NCBI RefSeq assembly: GCF_963678635.1
Contig: NC_087067.1
Coordinates: forward strand, 51,950,233-52,014,232
Source: Symsagittifera roscoffensis
Taxonomy: Eukaryota; Xenacoelomorpha; Acoela; Convolutidae
DNA: 64,000 nt
Direction of reading: 5' to 3'
The notes beneath the pieces were generated by a model, which saw only the letters and a list, made by a program, of their open reading frames with translations, had not been told where the DNA came from and made no database searches. This document shows positions 1-12,338 of this stretch, in pieces (position 1 is the first letter of the stretch; every line of letters starts with the position of its first letter). The translations under genes and the position numbers were made by a program.

Positions 1-530
1 AATTTCATACCGGTTTTTCTCGACACTGACAGTTCGAATCACGACTGAAAGGAGTTTAATATGATATAACAATCAATCCTGTCCGATGATTTTTGTGGTA
101 GCTGATTTTGCGTGGAAAACGAAAAATTGAAAAAAAAACTAAAACACACCCAACTACAAAGTTCCTCTCCGTTTTCAATGGTCGGAACAAAAAGATATTT
201 TATCTTTATTACTACCTTTAATTGAGTAAAACTAAGTTTTCCTGGCTTAAATTAAGCTTAAATAAGCTATTGCAATTAGTAGCTACCTTACTAATTTGCT
301 CGAAATTAGACAAAAAAAAAGAAAAATTTCAAACCGGTTTTTCTCGACACTGAGAGTTCGAATCACGATTGAAAGGAGTTTAATATGATATAACAATCAA
401 TCCTGTCCGATGATTTTTGTGGTAGCTGATTTTGCGTGGAAAACGAAAAATTGAAAAAAAAAACTAAAACACACCCAACTACAAAGTTCCTCTCCATTTT
501 CAATGGTCGGAACAAAAAGATATTTTATCT
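1..530 (+). repeat. Repeat family R1, two tandem copies
   Basis: Positions 1-208 and 325-530 are nearly identical. Both start at AATTTCA(T/A)ACCGGTTTTTC, run through TGATTTTTGTGGTAGCTGAT and end near GATATTTTATCT. A third, more diverged copy lies at 8294-8510 inside the innexin gene. The spacer before the second copy (about 232-324) also resembles 8205-8293, so the true unit is probably about 300 bp. No coding domain is visible and no terminal inverted repeats were found. It may be a fragment of an unclassified interspersed repeat. Confidence 0.75.
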
Positions 531-532
531 GC

Positions 533-3500
533 GGCGACTTTCACAAAGTTATGCGGGTTTGAATTTAGGACTTTTTGACAAATTATATTCAAAGTGTGAT
601 AATGAACTCGCTATATGATTCACATCGTATTCCACCGTCAGCGTCAAATTATACTATTAGAGATACGTTCAAGTCGTATGTTAACAGATGTATCATTATG
701 AGAAAAAAAGGAAAGCATTGGTTTATTCTTCCGAAAATGATGGAATATTTGTGCTCGGAATGGTTTTTTCACTCCAGGCATATTTCGACATTTCAACTAG
801 GAATTTTTGATGGAGTTTTCATATCATTTGAAAGGTGCTATTATCTTGATGAGCTCAAATTAAAAAAAATTAATTTACTTGTGATCTTTTATTGTAAAGT
901 TATGGGGGTTTAAAACTGCCAATTTGGCCAATTAGGGACAATTAATGAGCGATATGTTTCTTGCTATCAACGCGTGAGCGGAGATTTAATCCGTCTTACA
1001 AATCATTTGTTTTTTAAATACTTAGCTAATTGCAAATTTTGTATCACTTTGTACTTTACATAGCATGTAATGTTTGTAATTTTTTTTCATTTTTTTATTG
1101 AAAATTTCAACAATTTTTGTAATGTAAACTACTCCATAGAATTGAAAATGCAGTCGGAACATTTAGGGCTTTGTACTGATACAAGCAGGCTTGTCTTGCT
1201 TTGCGAATCAAAAGTAAACTCTCCCTGACCGCTTGACCACAAACGGAAGCTCGATATTGCCACAGATGTTATTGCAAAAAAAGTTTACGACTTTATTATT
1301 AATTATTGATAGATGGGAGTAGGTCGAGTCTCAATTTAGATTAACTGGGATTTTTGCCTAGCTGTTTCTAACGCTAGGCAAGTTGCTGTACAGCTCTGGC
1401 GATGAAATAGTTTAAAAATTCATAGCTTTTTTTATCATTTGAACTTATGAAACTACTTTCAAACTGGATTGAGAGCACAATGTTGTATCATGTATCATGT
1501 ATCGTAATTATGTATCAATTTTTACAAAAACCAAACTCAAAATTTATGGACCGAACTCAAAACCTTCAAAAACGAGCAGCATTGGACACTGTTGAGTTCT
1601 TGATCAGTTTCGCACTGTTCTACTTTGGCATGTTCAACCCCTAATTTTATATTGTTGGACTCTAAGTGTTTTGATAAATGTTCTATTTTCCTGTTTTTTA
1701 GCCCATAATTTAAGAGAGACAAGTTATTGTCACTCCAATTTTTACAGAGTGTTTCTTAGAGTGCGTTTTTCTCTAGACAATTTGAGGTACCAAAAATATT
1801 CATTTAATTCAGTCGCCCTTCATTAGAAAAACAAAAAACTTAGAACTAAATAAATAGTTTGTTGCTGGCTTTTCTTTGTTTTTAAAATGTTATTAGGTTT
1901 CTTGTTAAAAATGACAGTTTTAAAACTCTATCATGATTTGTGATGTTTGGAAAAAAACAACCTTCGCTATTTTAATGGTTTCGAAGAACATCCCAGCAAA
2001 AGTTTTGCAAAAAGTTCCAATAATACAAATTCGACAAAGTAGTTCGACTTGCGGATGACGCAACCCAAATGTTTCAGATGAAAGAAAACTGCCTAAGATG
2101 TCAATTAGGAAATCACTAATTAAAAGTTTTCGACTATTGTCTTTACAAAAACACAATTATTTTTTTTTCAAATTAGGCTCATTTTTTTGTGTGCTTTAAA
2201 AAAAAATTGAAAAAAAAATTAGGCATATTCGACAATTTTCCAACCGACTGTTTTACAAAAAATGATCGCTATTAAAATGTTTTTTTTTCCTTGGATATTT
2301 TAAAATATCCCTCTATTGGAAAAAAGGATTTGTTATTAAGCACACAAATCACATTTGATTCATCAATGAATTATTTCTCTCGTGGGGTGATAATTTTTTA
2401 CTAGGTTCCAAAGAGGAAATAGTTACTGAGATGCTTTTTTAAGTTTTGAGCTCGAGACATGAAAATTCTTCAGTTACCCCCAAATTGAATTACGGCAAGC
2501 TTTTTTCGTTATCAGCAACATATTAGAAGCTAATCATTTTGTACGTAAGATAACGAATGTTAGAGGGTGAGAGTTTTTGTGATAAAGTTCAAAACTATAT
2601 TGTAGTTTTGATATCAATTGTGGAGGGGAAGATGTTCTTTGAAAAGTTCAATATCTCTGAAAAAAAAACATATAGTTTTCAAACTTTTCGAAAAGATGCT
2701 ATGCTAAACAAGACTGCTCGCATATCAGGGCAAAACCCTGACTGTTCCGACTGCCTCTTAATTGGTCTGAAATAGTTGTTGTTCGAAAGACTGCTGAATT
2801 TTTTGCTGTTCTATTATTTGAGTAGAATTATTATGATCAATTGTAGTTGGCCTCATTTCAGTCAGGAACGATTATGAGTGCGAATAAGTTGCCACGCATA
2901 AATAATTCGAAACTATCATATTATACTCCTACTCAAGCAGCGACGCCATTCGCATTTTATTTCAGTGCAACATACTCGCTCAAGTAAAAAAAAACTACCC
3001 CAGTCATATATGTTCTTAACTTTCAACGAAATTCGGAACTATTAGTGCTTAGAAATTAGGGAGCAATAGGAACTTTGCCTAGATAGGAGCTGTTTTCTTT
3101 CAACTTGAAACGATAAAAGATTGTTACAGCTGGGTAATTCGTCACGCATTCTATAGCATTAAAAATATTCAAAGCTCTTTGAAGTTAGTCCAGAATATGG
3201 CCAAATTCTCATTTTTAACCCTAAACTTTAGGTATCTTAAATATTAAAACTTAGATATTAATCTTAGTTGGAGGTTAGATATCATAATTCATTTGAACCC
3301 CGCAGTCCAAATCTTCAATGAGGCTTAAAAATTTTAGTATAAAAATTATTTACATAGTCAAAACTGGTCACATTAAATAGAACAAACAAAAAGAACCCAG
3401 CATATATGTTCCACATTTTCTGTAAAACTCGGAGCAACTACAACCAATGCGCATTAATTACGAACGTTTCTCCATGAAGAACTAGATGAGTTGTCTCAGT

Positions 3501-4140
3501 ATTTTTTATGGGTGTTCCTTTGGGTGCATTTCAATCTTGCGATGTCTATGTCTGTACGCAGACTTTCGGAGTTCGGTCGGTAACTTCTCTGTAATTTAAA
3601 AGCACTGAAGACTTCGCACATTATAGACACATTATAGACTTTCGAGTGTAATTTAATACGCTGCCATATTCAAATACTTTTTTACCAGAACTTGTGTTGA
3701 CATCCATGCGTGTTGTATTGATGACAGCAACAAAAGTTTCTTCTAAATTCATGATGCTTTTTTCAATAATGATGATGAACACTGCATGGTAGTATTGATT
3801 TGAAGTTTGGAGTCTGCATGCGTTGTTTTATTGTGTCACTCTATAAAATGCTGAACTGTTCCAAAAGCATGAGTTGTAATCTTCGGCTAAATGCTGGATG
3901 GATCTCAAACTATCTTCAAGTTTTTGGGTCCATCCGCCTATCCGTTACCAGAAAACTTCCAGCCGCTTAACATTTATCCTAAATCTGCTATAAAAATGTT
4001 TTGTCATATTAATTTTTTCCCGTTACTTAGAATCCTTTTTGAGATATTGTAGCACGTCCACTTAACCAAAACTAACTTCAAAAAATAAACAATAAAAAAA
4101 TATTTATTTTGATTTTGTTTCATAATAAACCATCAGGGCA
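533..4140. other. Gene-poor AT-rich interval upstream of innexin
   Basis: No convincing gene was found here. The longest open frame (575-913, plus, 112 codons) starts in the R1 tail, matches nothing I know and lies in AT-rich sequence where such frames occur by chance. Homopolymer A and T runs are frequent. It could hold distal regulatory sequence or 5' untranslated exons of the innexin gene, but nothing specific supports that. Confidence 0.4.
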
Positions 4141-4224
4141 ATTACGTCATCGTGAGCGATTGAACTACTCGTGAGTCATTTGCATGATCAAGTGAGTGAG
4201 TGAGTTGTGTGAGAGTGAGTCAAG
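4141..4224 (+). promoter_or_regulatory. Proximal 5' region of the innexin gene
   Basis: The 84 bases before the innexin ATG hold a CRE-like site (ATTACGTCAT at 4141-4150), an octamer motif ATTTGCAT at 4178-4185 of the kind bound by POU factors, and a GTGAGTGAGTGAG purine/TG stretch running into the start codon. No TATA box is obvious. These are short motifs that can occur by chance; only their clustering just before a real start codon makes them worth recording. Confidence 0.3.
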
Positions 4225-7200
4225 ATGATCGATAAGATCTTCAGCATCGTGAGCAAGAGTGCGGAGAAGCATGACGATGACTTTGCGGACAAGTTGAACT
4301 ACAGATACACTTCCAGTCTCATGGCCATGGGCGCATTCCTCATCACGTGGTACACCGCATTCGGTGACGTCATCCAGTAAGACTCAATCAAGCAAAGTTG
4401 CAAACAAAAGTCTTTTAATTTGATAGAATGCCAAAACAGAATCAAAAAATTAAAATTGAACTGCGCGTTTTCTATTTTCTATTAACTCTTTAAGTCTTTT
4501 TCATTGATTTGGGAGAGCTCGGAAAATCAATTTGGTCCACTTTAGAAAAACCTGGACAAAATTTTTTGAATAAGAATCGCCCTTTTTCAAAAAATTAACC
4601 CTTCTATCCTAAAGAGAAAGTCCTAAATCAGCCCCTTATTTGCGGTACAAGAAGAGTAATCTTAAGAAAAATTTATCTCTGCTCGGGCAATCATATCAGT
4701 TTTGAGAAGCAACCGATTTTTTATCAGGAGATATCCGATTTCTAAACGCCCCTGAAAGGTGATCGATTTAAACTTAATTCTCATCTTGCATGAAATATAA
4801 TAACATGTAGAATGTTCAGAAAACCTGAAAAAATTAACAACTTTATATGAGCATGTTGATATAATTTTGCATGATTGGAAAATAGCATCATTTCTATCAA
4901 AAAAATCACTATTATTTTTGATTTACCTCGTGGGATTTCTCCGAAAAAGTAGTTGCTCTACAACTTTGCGAAGTATCATGGTATAATAATAATAATCATA
5001 ATAATAATAATAGTGACAATGATAAGCCGAAAATGATTTCACTATTAAAACAACGGTTAAATGTTGTTATTTTCTGTGTGCAGATGTTGGACTCCCACGT
5101 ACTTCGCGGGTGCGTGGATCGACTATGCGAACAACCTGTGCTTCATCAAGAACACCTACTACCTGCCCATGGACGTGACAGTGGAAAAGGGGCGGGAGGA
5201 GGGGCTGACGTACAGCATCACTTACTACCAGTGGATCCCCCTCTTCTTCATGTGGCTGGCCATGTGCTTCTACCTCCCCCGTGCAGTCTGGTTCAACGTC
5301 TTCAGCCACCACTTTGTCGACATCAATGCCATTGTTGACCTGTTGACCTCGTTCGACAATGCGGTCAACCCTGAGACACGTGACCCTGCGGTGCAACAGG
5401 TCGCCAAGCATATTCACAGGTAGAGCTTAAATTTCGAAACACTGTAAAACCTCTGCGGCCTCTGCGAAAGAGGCAGTCTTCTGTGGCAACACAAATTGAA
5501 TGCTTCTTTCAAAAAGTAATAAAAAGTCTTAATAACTTATTTCGAAAGCACCCTGGTTTTGTAATATTTTTATCAAGACACATTTTTGATAAGAATGAAT
5601 CAAATGTTAGGGTGCTGGAGGCAAATTTATGCTGACGTCGGAACACTTGATCAAATATTTTATGATGGAAATTTCGATGTTGAATGTTCTACGAAATCGT
5701 CCTCCCATGTCCAGACACACTTCATTCGTTTGTGTACACAACAGGTATCTGTGCAACTCGACCGAATACAGAGAGACGGCATTCTTTGAAGCCAGGAAGT
5801 CAGTGACTAAGAAGTGCAAGACATTCGCCTTCTACATCGGCAGAAGGTACGGTCTCCAAGTGACCTTGATCTACCTCATCATCAAGTGTCTCTACATCGC
5901 CGTGGGCATCACCCAACTCTACTGGATCGACTCTTTCCTCAGAGGTGCTGAGGCTCAGAACTGGACTATGAAGGGCTACTACTACAATCTCTTTACATCT
6001 TCATACGTTCTACAGGTGTTGAGGTTAGTCCAAAAATATTACCACATAACTGGCAAATCCTAAAAAACCTGTTTTTAATTTAAAACTATTTAACAACACT
6101 AAAAGCTAATTAGAACAGGTAATAATTGTACCTTTTTAAAATTAATTCTCGAAATAAATTAAGAAATCAAACCATATCACAAACTTAAAAAGCCATACTT
6201 TCTTTTAATGCGTTGCTATGCGTTCAAAAGTATCGAAAGAAATTGTCCCAATGAAACTATCATCAAATCTCAAGCAATTTTTTCCGGATTTTGAAGACTC
6301 TTGTTTAAAGGAGTCTGAGAAATGGGACGAACTGGGAGAACTCGCCCAGCTTCCCCCGAGTGACCATGTGCGACTTCGAGACGAGAGCTCTTGGGCAGAA
6401 CCAGAAGTTCAGCATCCAGTGTGTCCTACCCATCAACCTGTTCAACGAGAAGATCTTCCTCTTCCTCTACTGCTGGATCATGATGGTAGTGCTTATAACT
6501 ATTACTAACTTGTCTCTGTGGATCTACAGAATCGCATTCGCCTTCAGTCGGCAGAAGTACATCATGAAGCACTTGACACTCATGGGGAGGATCGACGAGA
6601 AGAATCGGAGGTAATTCAGAGACGTTGAAACTCACTTGAAAAACAGAGACGTTTGTTTGAAAACAAACTATATGATGCAGTGGCGTGCGCAGAAGTTTTT
6701 TAGGGAGGGGGGGGGGGGGGTTTACAAGAGAAAATTGAAAATTTTGTCGACATTTTTTTTTGGTCGACCAATTTGATTCTTCAGCTCTACGAAAGAACTA
6801 TAAGGACATACTTTTGAAAAAATAGGCAAAAAATGAAATTTCGAGCACTTTTGGAAGATGACTTAAAAATTGCGTTCTTTCGGCTCCCCCCTCGAACTTC
6901 ATTGTATTGGCGCCTCTGGAGAAAACGGTCCCCAAATTTAGTTATATTGGAGACCCTGTAAACAAATCTGGCAACAAGAGTTGAGAGCCCCCCCCCCCCC
7001 TCGCCACGCTACTGGTATGATGTAATGATGACGTTCTCTCATGCTTGAAACTAAGTTGTAAATTAAACGAGAACTTTTTATTTTTCGAGCGAGAAACCTT
7101 AAAACGATTCAGAAATATTATCATCACGTATAAACTGCCTGCACCTAAAAATTACTTCTTATCTAAATTGTCCCATTTAACTCAAAAACACTCAAAATTT

Positions 7201-9816
7201 TCAAAATTGCTCAAAGTTGTATTTTTGTCTGAATGGGGTGTGGCGGAGCAAAAAAAAGTTAAATATGGTCCATTTGGGTTGTGGATGAGCGCCAAAAAGT
7301 GAAATTGATAACCTAAAAAACTGCTGACATAAAAATTGCTGGCCTAAATTGATTATCTGAGTTGCTGAGAGAAAGGATGGCCTCCATCTTTCTTCTGCTG
7401 TTAGATTTGGCGGCCCGGAGGAAATCGTTAAAGCCACAAAGTACTTTCTTAAAAACCTCAAATTGGTTTTGTCCCACAGGTACAGTGTGCGGGTTACTAA
7501 GCGACTGATCCGAGTGTTCATCCACGACTACCTCCGACCGGACGGGGTGTTCCTGCTCCGGCTGATCGCCATTAACACCAACTGTCTCATCGCCAGTGAG
7601 ATCATAGCTAACTTGTGGGACGAGTTCAAGGACGACGAGAAGATCGTCAAGAAGGCCGAACACTACAATCACAAAGAGAGGTAGTCAGCTCAACCAACTT
7701 CTCATTTATTATTATTATATCACAAAAGTTCTCTTTTTTTGTCTCATAACACCTCATCGCCAATCGCATTTTATGTAGAAAAAATTGTGAAGAAGTATTT
7801 CAAAGAAGCCAATTTGAAGTCAGATTGCTAATTTATATCATCTTCATTCAAAAACAAAATAAACAAAGATAGCCGGTTACTGTGCAAGTAGCACAGAATG
7901 TTTCGACCATAGTCTTTAGAAAACTACGGTTTAGAAAGTTTTTTTTTTCCAAATGTGTAGTTTTTTCTGCTTGGTGTGATAAAAGGATCTGCCCTAAAAA
8001 TAAAATTTGGGCATATTAGACAATCATAGTAATATAGGCCAATTCTACAAAAATTGTTGTAGCAAAAGGACTAGAAAAGCTAAAAAACATTTTAGAATTC
8101 TTTTTTTTTTCAAAAATTTTACAATACATTTTTGAATTTTTTGAAGTTTTTGGTTCCCAAAAGGAAACTAAAAACTCCAAAAACTAGTTTTATTTGCTTA
8201 AAGTTAACGTCTAAGGTCTTAAATTAGGCATAATTCAGCTTGAAGGCCAGCTCTCTTGCTTTATTCGCTCGAATTAAGACAAAAAAAATCAAAAATTTCA
8301 AACCGGTTTTTCTCGAGACTGGGAAAGCTTTTTGGAAACTTTTAATGTAGTTCAAATCACGACTGAAAGGGCTTTAATATGATCAATCACTCAACCCAGT
8401 CCGATCATTATTTGTGGTACCTGATTTTGCGTGGAAACCGATAAGAAAAAAATAAAACACACCCGAATACAAAGTTCTTCCCTTTTTTGAATGGTCGGAA
8501 CAATAAGGTTATTAAACCAGAGTCTAATTTTTAACGTCAAAAATCGTTACAAAAGACAAGCGTGTCATCAAACTCATTCCGGGTGAATCATGAAACTGTA
8601 ATGTTGTTACAGACAGAAGTTCGGTTCGGATGCAGGGGCTGCGAGCATAGCAGGGAGTGGGATAGGCAACGACGACACTTACTCCACCAGCCAGGACAAG
8701 GTAGCCCAACTTCAGTCTATTTTTAGCAACTTATCGCTCCACTATTTTGACTGCTTCCCAGAGCAACGTGTTATTTCACTAACTTCAACTTAAACAACCA
8801 AACTCAGCGAAATTGTTCTAACCATCCTACTAATCACGTTTTAACTATATTTGTTGATATGAAAAGCATTTAGAGGCAGTCTGTTTGGTTTTGCATCACC
8901 ATTTTCAGTCTAAAATTTGTCGAGAGCGACAATTAGTAAAACTTCAAAATCGGGTAGATGAACTTCGCTAATTGTGACAAATAATCTTGCCCATATGTTT
9001 GTTCATGCAAGTCAAGTTCAAATAAAAGGTAGAAGAACAATCTTTTTTCTTCAGGTTGTAATCAAAAGAAGAAGTCAGAAGGCTTTCTCCATCTTCCAAC
9101 CTAATCTGGACGATAGTCAAATGAGTCCCACAACTCCAAAGGGTCTCTCGGATCTGCAGAAGTTCCAGCGTCAGTACAAAGAAGGTAAATCCGGCGAGCC
9201 CCCTCCGCCGGTCCAGAAAGTAGAGTTCCAGGGTTTGAGTGCAATCCCGGAGCCCAAACCTAAAAAGAAGGAGAACTCGTTTTTTGTTTGTATTGACTGC
9301 GACGACGATGCTGATAACGAAAGTGAATATGGAAACATGATTGACCCCCCTGCTCGGCTTCTTAAAAAACCCAAATCACCTCGAAAGTCACTGAAAAACA
9401 AAATGAGAGATCTTTTCGTCTACAACAGTTCTGGATCCGAAAGCGATTTATCTGACGAAGCGGTTCAAACAATTCATGGTAGTCCAAAACCGAAGCGGAA
9501 ACGAGCAACTAAAAGTATGTTGAAAAACTGTCTGTCCATTGACGAGCCGAACTCGGATGACGGAAACCGAGGACCCGACTCAGTACGAAGTGTGAACTCG
9601 GGGAGCCAGCAGGAGCATCGGCAGGATCCCTATCCCGTTAATCAGAGACCCGGGATTGCGAGACCATTTGAGGTCGGAAACGGAGTTAGTCCCCCAGCTT
9701 ATTCACAAGCAGCGGGGATGGTCTCGATGAATCCAGGTATCGGGGGAGACAGAGTGCCTAGAACACAAATGTCATATGTACCATCAGTCACAGGACTGCG
9801 AACTCATAATAACTAA
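4225..9816 (+). CDS. Innexin gap-junction/hemichannel protein, seven exons
   Basis: Exons 4225-4376, 5084-5419, 5745-6023, 6311-6610, 7480-7680, 8613-8700 and 9055-9816 join in frame through GT-AG introns to a protein of about 705 residues. Introns 1-5 all interrupt after codon base 2; intron 6 lies between codons. Innexin hallmarks: TM1 at about 31-48; extracellular loop 1 with C52 and C70; the YYQW signature at 98-101 leading into TM2; TM3 at about 202-222; loop 2 with C276 (MCDFE) and C293; then LPINLFNEK and TM4 at about 304-328. Innexins form hexameric or octameric plasma-membrane channels for cell coupling or ATP release. Most are 350-450 residues; here an extra tail of about 280 residues, rich in Ser, Asp and basic clusters, is encoded mainly by the last exon. 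Two N-glycosylation sequons fall in loop 2 (N235, N260). There is no clear AATAAA; ATTAAA at 10177 is a candidate poly(A) signal. Confidence 0.95.
6679..7014. mobile_element. hAT-type MITE in innexin intron 4
   Basis: A 336-bp element begins CAGTGGCGTG and ends CACGCTACTG, giving imperfect terminal inverted repeats, with a G-run just inside the left end and a C-run just inside the right end. It is flanked by ATATGATG (6671-6678) and GTATGATG (7015-7022), an 8-bp target-site duplication with one mismatch. CAG-starting ends and 8-bp duplications are typical of the hAT superfamily. There is no coding sequence, so it is non-autonomous. Confidence 0.8.
8294..8510 (+). repeat. Repeat family R1, third copy
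   Basis: Diverged copy of the 1-208 and 325-530 repeat, in the same orientation, in the intron before innexin exon 6. It shares AACCGGTTTTTCTCGA, TTTGCGTGGAAA and AATGGTCGGAACAA with them and has a short insertion after the first segment. Confidence 0.75.
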
Positions 9817-11200
9817 AAAACATGATTGGCAGATTGAATTTATGATTTTTACTTGGTAAACAGCACCTGCTTAAATGAAGTTATAAATGAGTACGTAAAG
9901 TAATACACGAGACGGCTGTAGTATGCGACAGTAGATTAATTGAAGCACATAAATTCACGTTTGTTTTTAGACAAGAGGGCAGCAATCGTTTGCATTCTCA
10001 AATCTATTAACTTCAGCGAAGTCGAAATGTCAAAAATCTACTCCTTTCAGAAAAAAAATAGAAAAGCTCGTAGATTTTAGTTTGGGATACACCAGCGGTT
10101 TTCCATAAAATAACTATTCGTATGTTGTCCTTCTCGTGGATAAACATTGTCTTATTTTTAATTTCTGTAATCAAAGATTAAAGAGACTAGCAGGTCAACA
10201 TTTTCTGTTGATAATTTCTTGTACAATAAGTTATGGAAGAGAGTTCGACGTTATTCTGGTCGTGACAAAAATGTAGCAAACTTAGCTCCAATCAACTAGA
10301 AGATGACATAATTTATCCACTTGATCGCGTTCAGCGCTGAGCGCCACTCCCCCATTCCCCCCTTTTCCTTGTAGATGTTCCCTTTTTCCAAATCAAAAGA
10401 ACACTCGTGTTCCTTCAAAACATTACTCGTATCGCTTCAAAAGAATACTCGCATTTTTTCAAAAGAATATGCCCCAATCAGAAGAATACTTGTAGCATAC
10501 TCGTATACGCCTTCCTGAAACAGTATTCGTTTGATTCGACTGGTTTTTAAGTTTTATGCATACTTGAACTCAGGGATTTACTAATGATTTGAGGAGGGGT
10601 TGAGGGGATTTTGAGAAAGTAGTGCTGCTAGCATAGTTCTGATCGACTTAAGTGAAAAGTGACATTTCTAAAAAAAAAAAAGGAAAAAAAATGGTTTTGA
10701 ATGTAATCTCAAAGGGTAAAATATGTTTATCGAAGTGTCGTGTTTATATATTGTGGTGTCCTAAGGGGTTTAAAAAGTCAGATGGAGAAGACCGGTAGGT
10801 GGTTGATTCTGATTCTTACCAGCTCCGTTTGCAAGGTACATGAAATGTGGCCTTTCTTTTATGCCTGAATATCTGGATATTTGAATGTAGCGCTTGAATT
10901 AATGGAAAGAGTTCTGGAGAATTTTTGTCCAACGAAATTTGCAGCAATTTACATCACGATGACGTTATATAAGAAATCAGATAAGGAAAGTGAATATGTG
11001 GCTGCACCTAATTATCGCATGCAGTATTCGCAATGTGAAACTGAAAAGTGAACAAAATTTTGACGTTTTCTTTAATTTTAAACTCAATCGGATAAAGAAT
11101 TTCACTTAGTCTATAGTAAAAACGGACTAGTCATAGCCAGGTCTGATGAGGCCTATCGATAGCTCCTTTGCAATTCTCTGGAATCACTATTATCGGCTCT
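9817..11200. other. Innexin 3' flank, no gene seen
   Basis: AT-rich, with no open frame of note on either strand. Around 10386-10500 there are several short related phrases (CAAAAGAA(C/T)ACTCG) in loose tandem. A C-rich patch lies at about 10345-10370. Nothing else is recognisable. Confidence 0.4.
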
Positions 11201-11227
11201 TTTTCGTTCATGACAATCAGACAATGC

Positions 11228-11605
11228 CATTACGAGGCCAAACTGTGCACTGGATAGGAGCACAATTTTGTGTCTGTATGTCTCTGGATTCCAGAGACAA
11301 GTCTTAAATATGTTCCAAGATGTAAGTGGATTCCACAAACAAAATTTCAGTGGGTTTCGCATACATATACTTGTAGCGTAAGTTTTGTCGGCACATTTGT
11401 TTTGTTGCGGATTCCGCAACAAGCAAATATAGCTAGTTGATCTGGATTCCGCAATTATAAGTGGATTCCGCAAATTGTAAGTGGAATCCGCAAATGTACG
11501 TTGAATCCGCAAAATTTGTATGCGGAATCCGCAAAAGCAAGCGGATTCCGCCAATTGTAAGTGGTTTCCGCAAATTGTAAAGGGATTCCGCATTTTTGTT
11601 TATTA
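11228..11605. repeat. End motif and GGATTCCGC bidirectional array, block copy 1
   Basis: Starts with CATTACGAGGCCAAACTGTG, then carries about ten occurrences of GGATTCCGC or its complement GCGGAATCC, separated by spacers such as AAATTGTAAGT. Mixed orientation of the core gives many potential short hairpins. The minus frame stays open for 146 codons only because of the repeat; I do not consider it a gene. Related arrays lie at 32510-32830, 42835-42990 and, inverted, 48715-49059. Confidence 0.8.
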
Positions 11606-11754
11606 CTGAACTTGCATATGAACAATGAACAATTGAAAGCTAGAGGTGGAAGATTTGATTTATTATCTATAGGAACGTGCAATTAGAACGCAAAAGGACA
11701 TACCCATTTGTCAGCGGAATCCACAAACCAATCTTAAAACATTGGTTAACTATG

Positions 11755-12005
11755 CGGTTTGAAATGGCTGTTCTAGTTTGAAATGGGGGCAAGTCACCCA
11801 TCAGTATTTGAAATGAGATGGTTCAGTTATGGTTAAGAAATAATCATCAGTATTTGAGATGAGATAATTCAGTTTGAAAAGGCAGCTAAGTCACCCATCA
11901 GTATTTGAGATGAGATGGTTCAGAAATTATCAGCGCACTCATCAGTTTTTGAGATGAGATGGTTCAGAAATTATCATCGCTTTCATCAGCATTTGAGACG
12001 AGAAA
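11755..12005. repeat. CAGTATTTGAGATGAGATGGTTCAG spaced repeats
   Basis: At least four imperfect copies of a unit built on CAGTATTTGAGATGAGATGG with TTCAG(A)AATTATCA, spaced 55-75 bp apart. The matching region of block copy 2 is 33060-33340. The core resembles motifs in other spacers of the block. Confidence 0.7.
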
Positions 12006-12338
12006 AAGGACGACTCGATTGTATTTTTTGAAAGCTTTATTTAAAACTGAAAAGAAAAACTTATACAAGCGGTAACCAAAAAATACAGTACGAAAAGTAA
12101 AATATTGTTTTTAAATTTTGTTGAGCAATTGGATCAAAATTTCTGTTCTTTCTGAATCCTTTTCCTCAAATCTCCACTTTCGACAAAGCGTCTGTGTTGT
12201 CTGAATGGCTCACTATGGTATTCATAGTCTTGTGGTTTTATTGAAATATTTGTCTCCTCGGCTGTTTTTGCTGTTTCTGAATCCTTTCACTCGAAAACTC
12301 CACCTTCGACAAAGCGTCTTTTTTGTCTTCATGGCTCA

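Noticed and set aside
575-913. 112-codon open frame on plus
   Set aside because: Starts inside the R1 repeat tail, AT-rich residue composition (many Ile, Phe, Lys), no conserved copy and no domain.
5067-5417. 116-codon minus frame opposite innexin exon 2
   Set aside because: Antisense shadow of a confidently assigned exon.
11153-11593. 146-codon minus frame rich in RNP and AES repeats
   Set aside because: It is the translation of the GGATTCCGC array; openness comes from the repeat, not from a protein.
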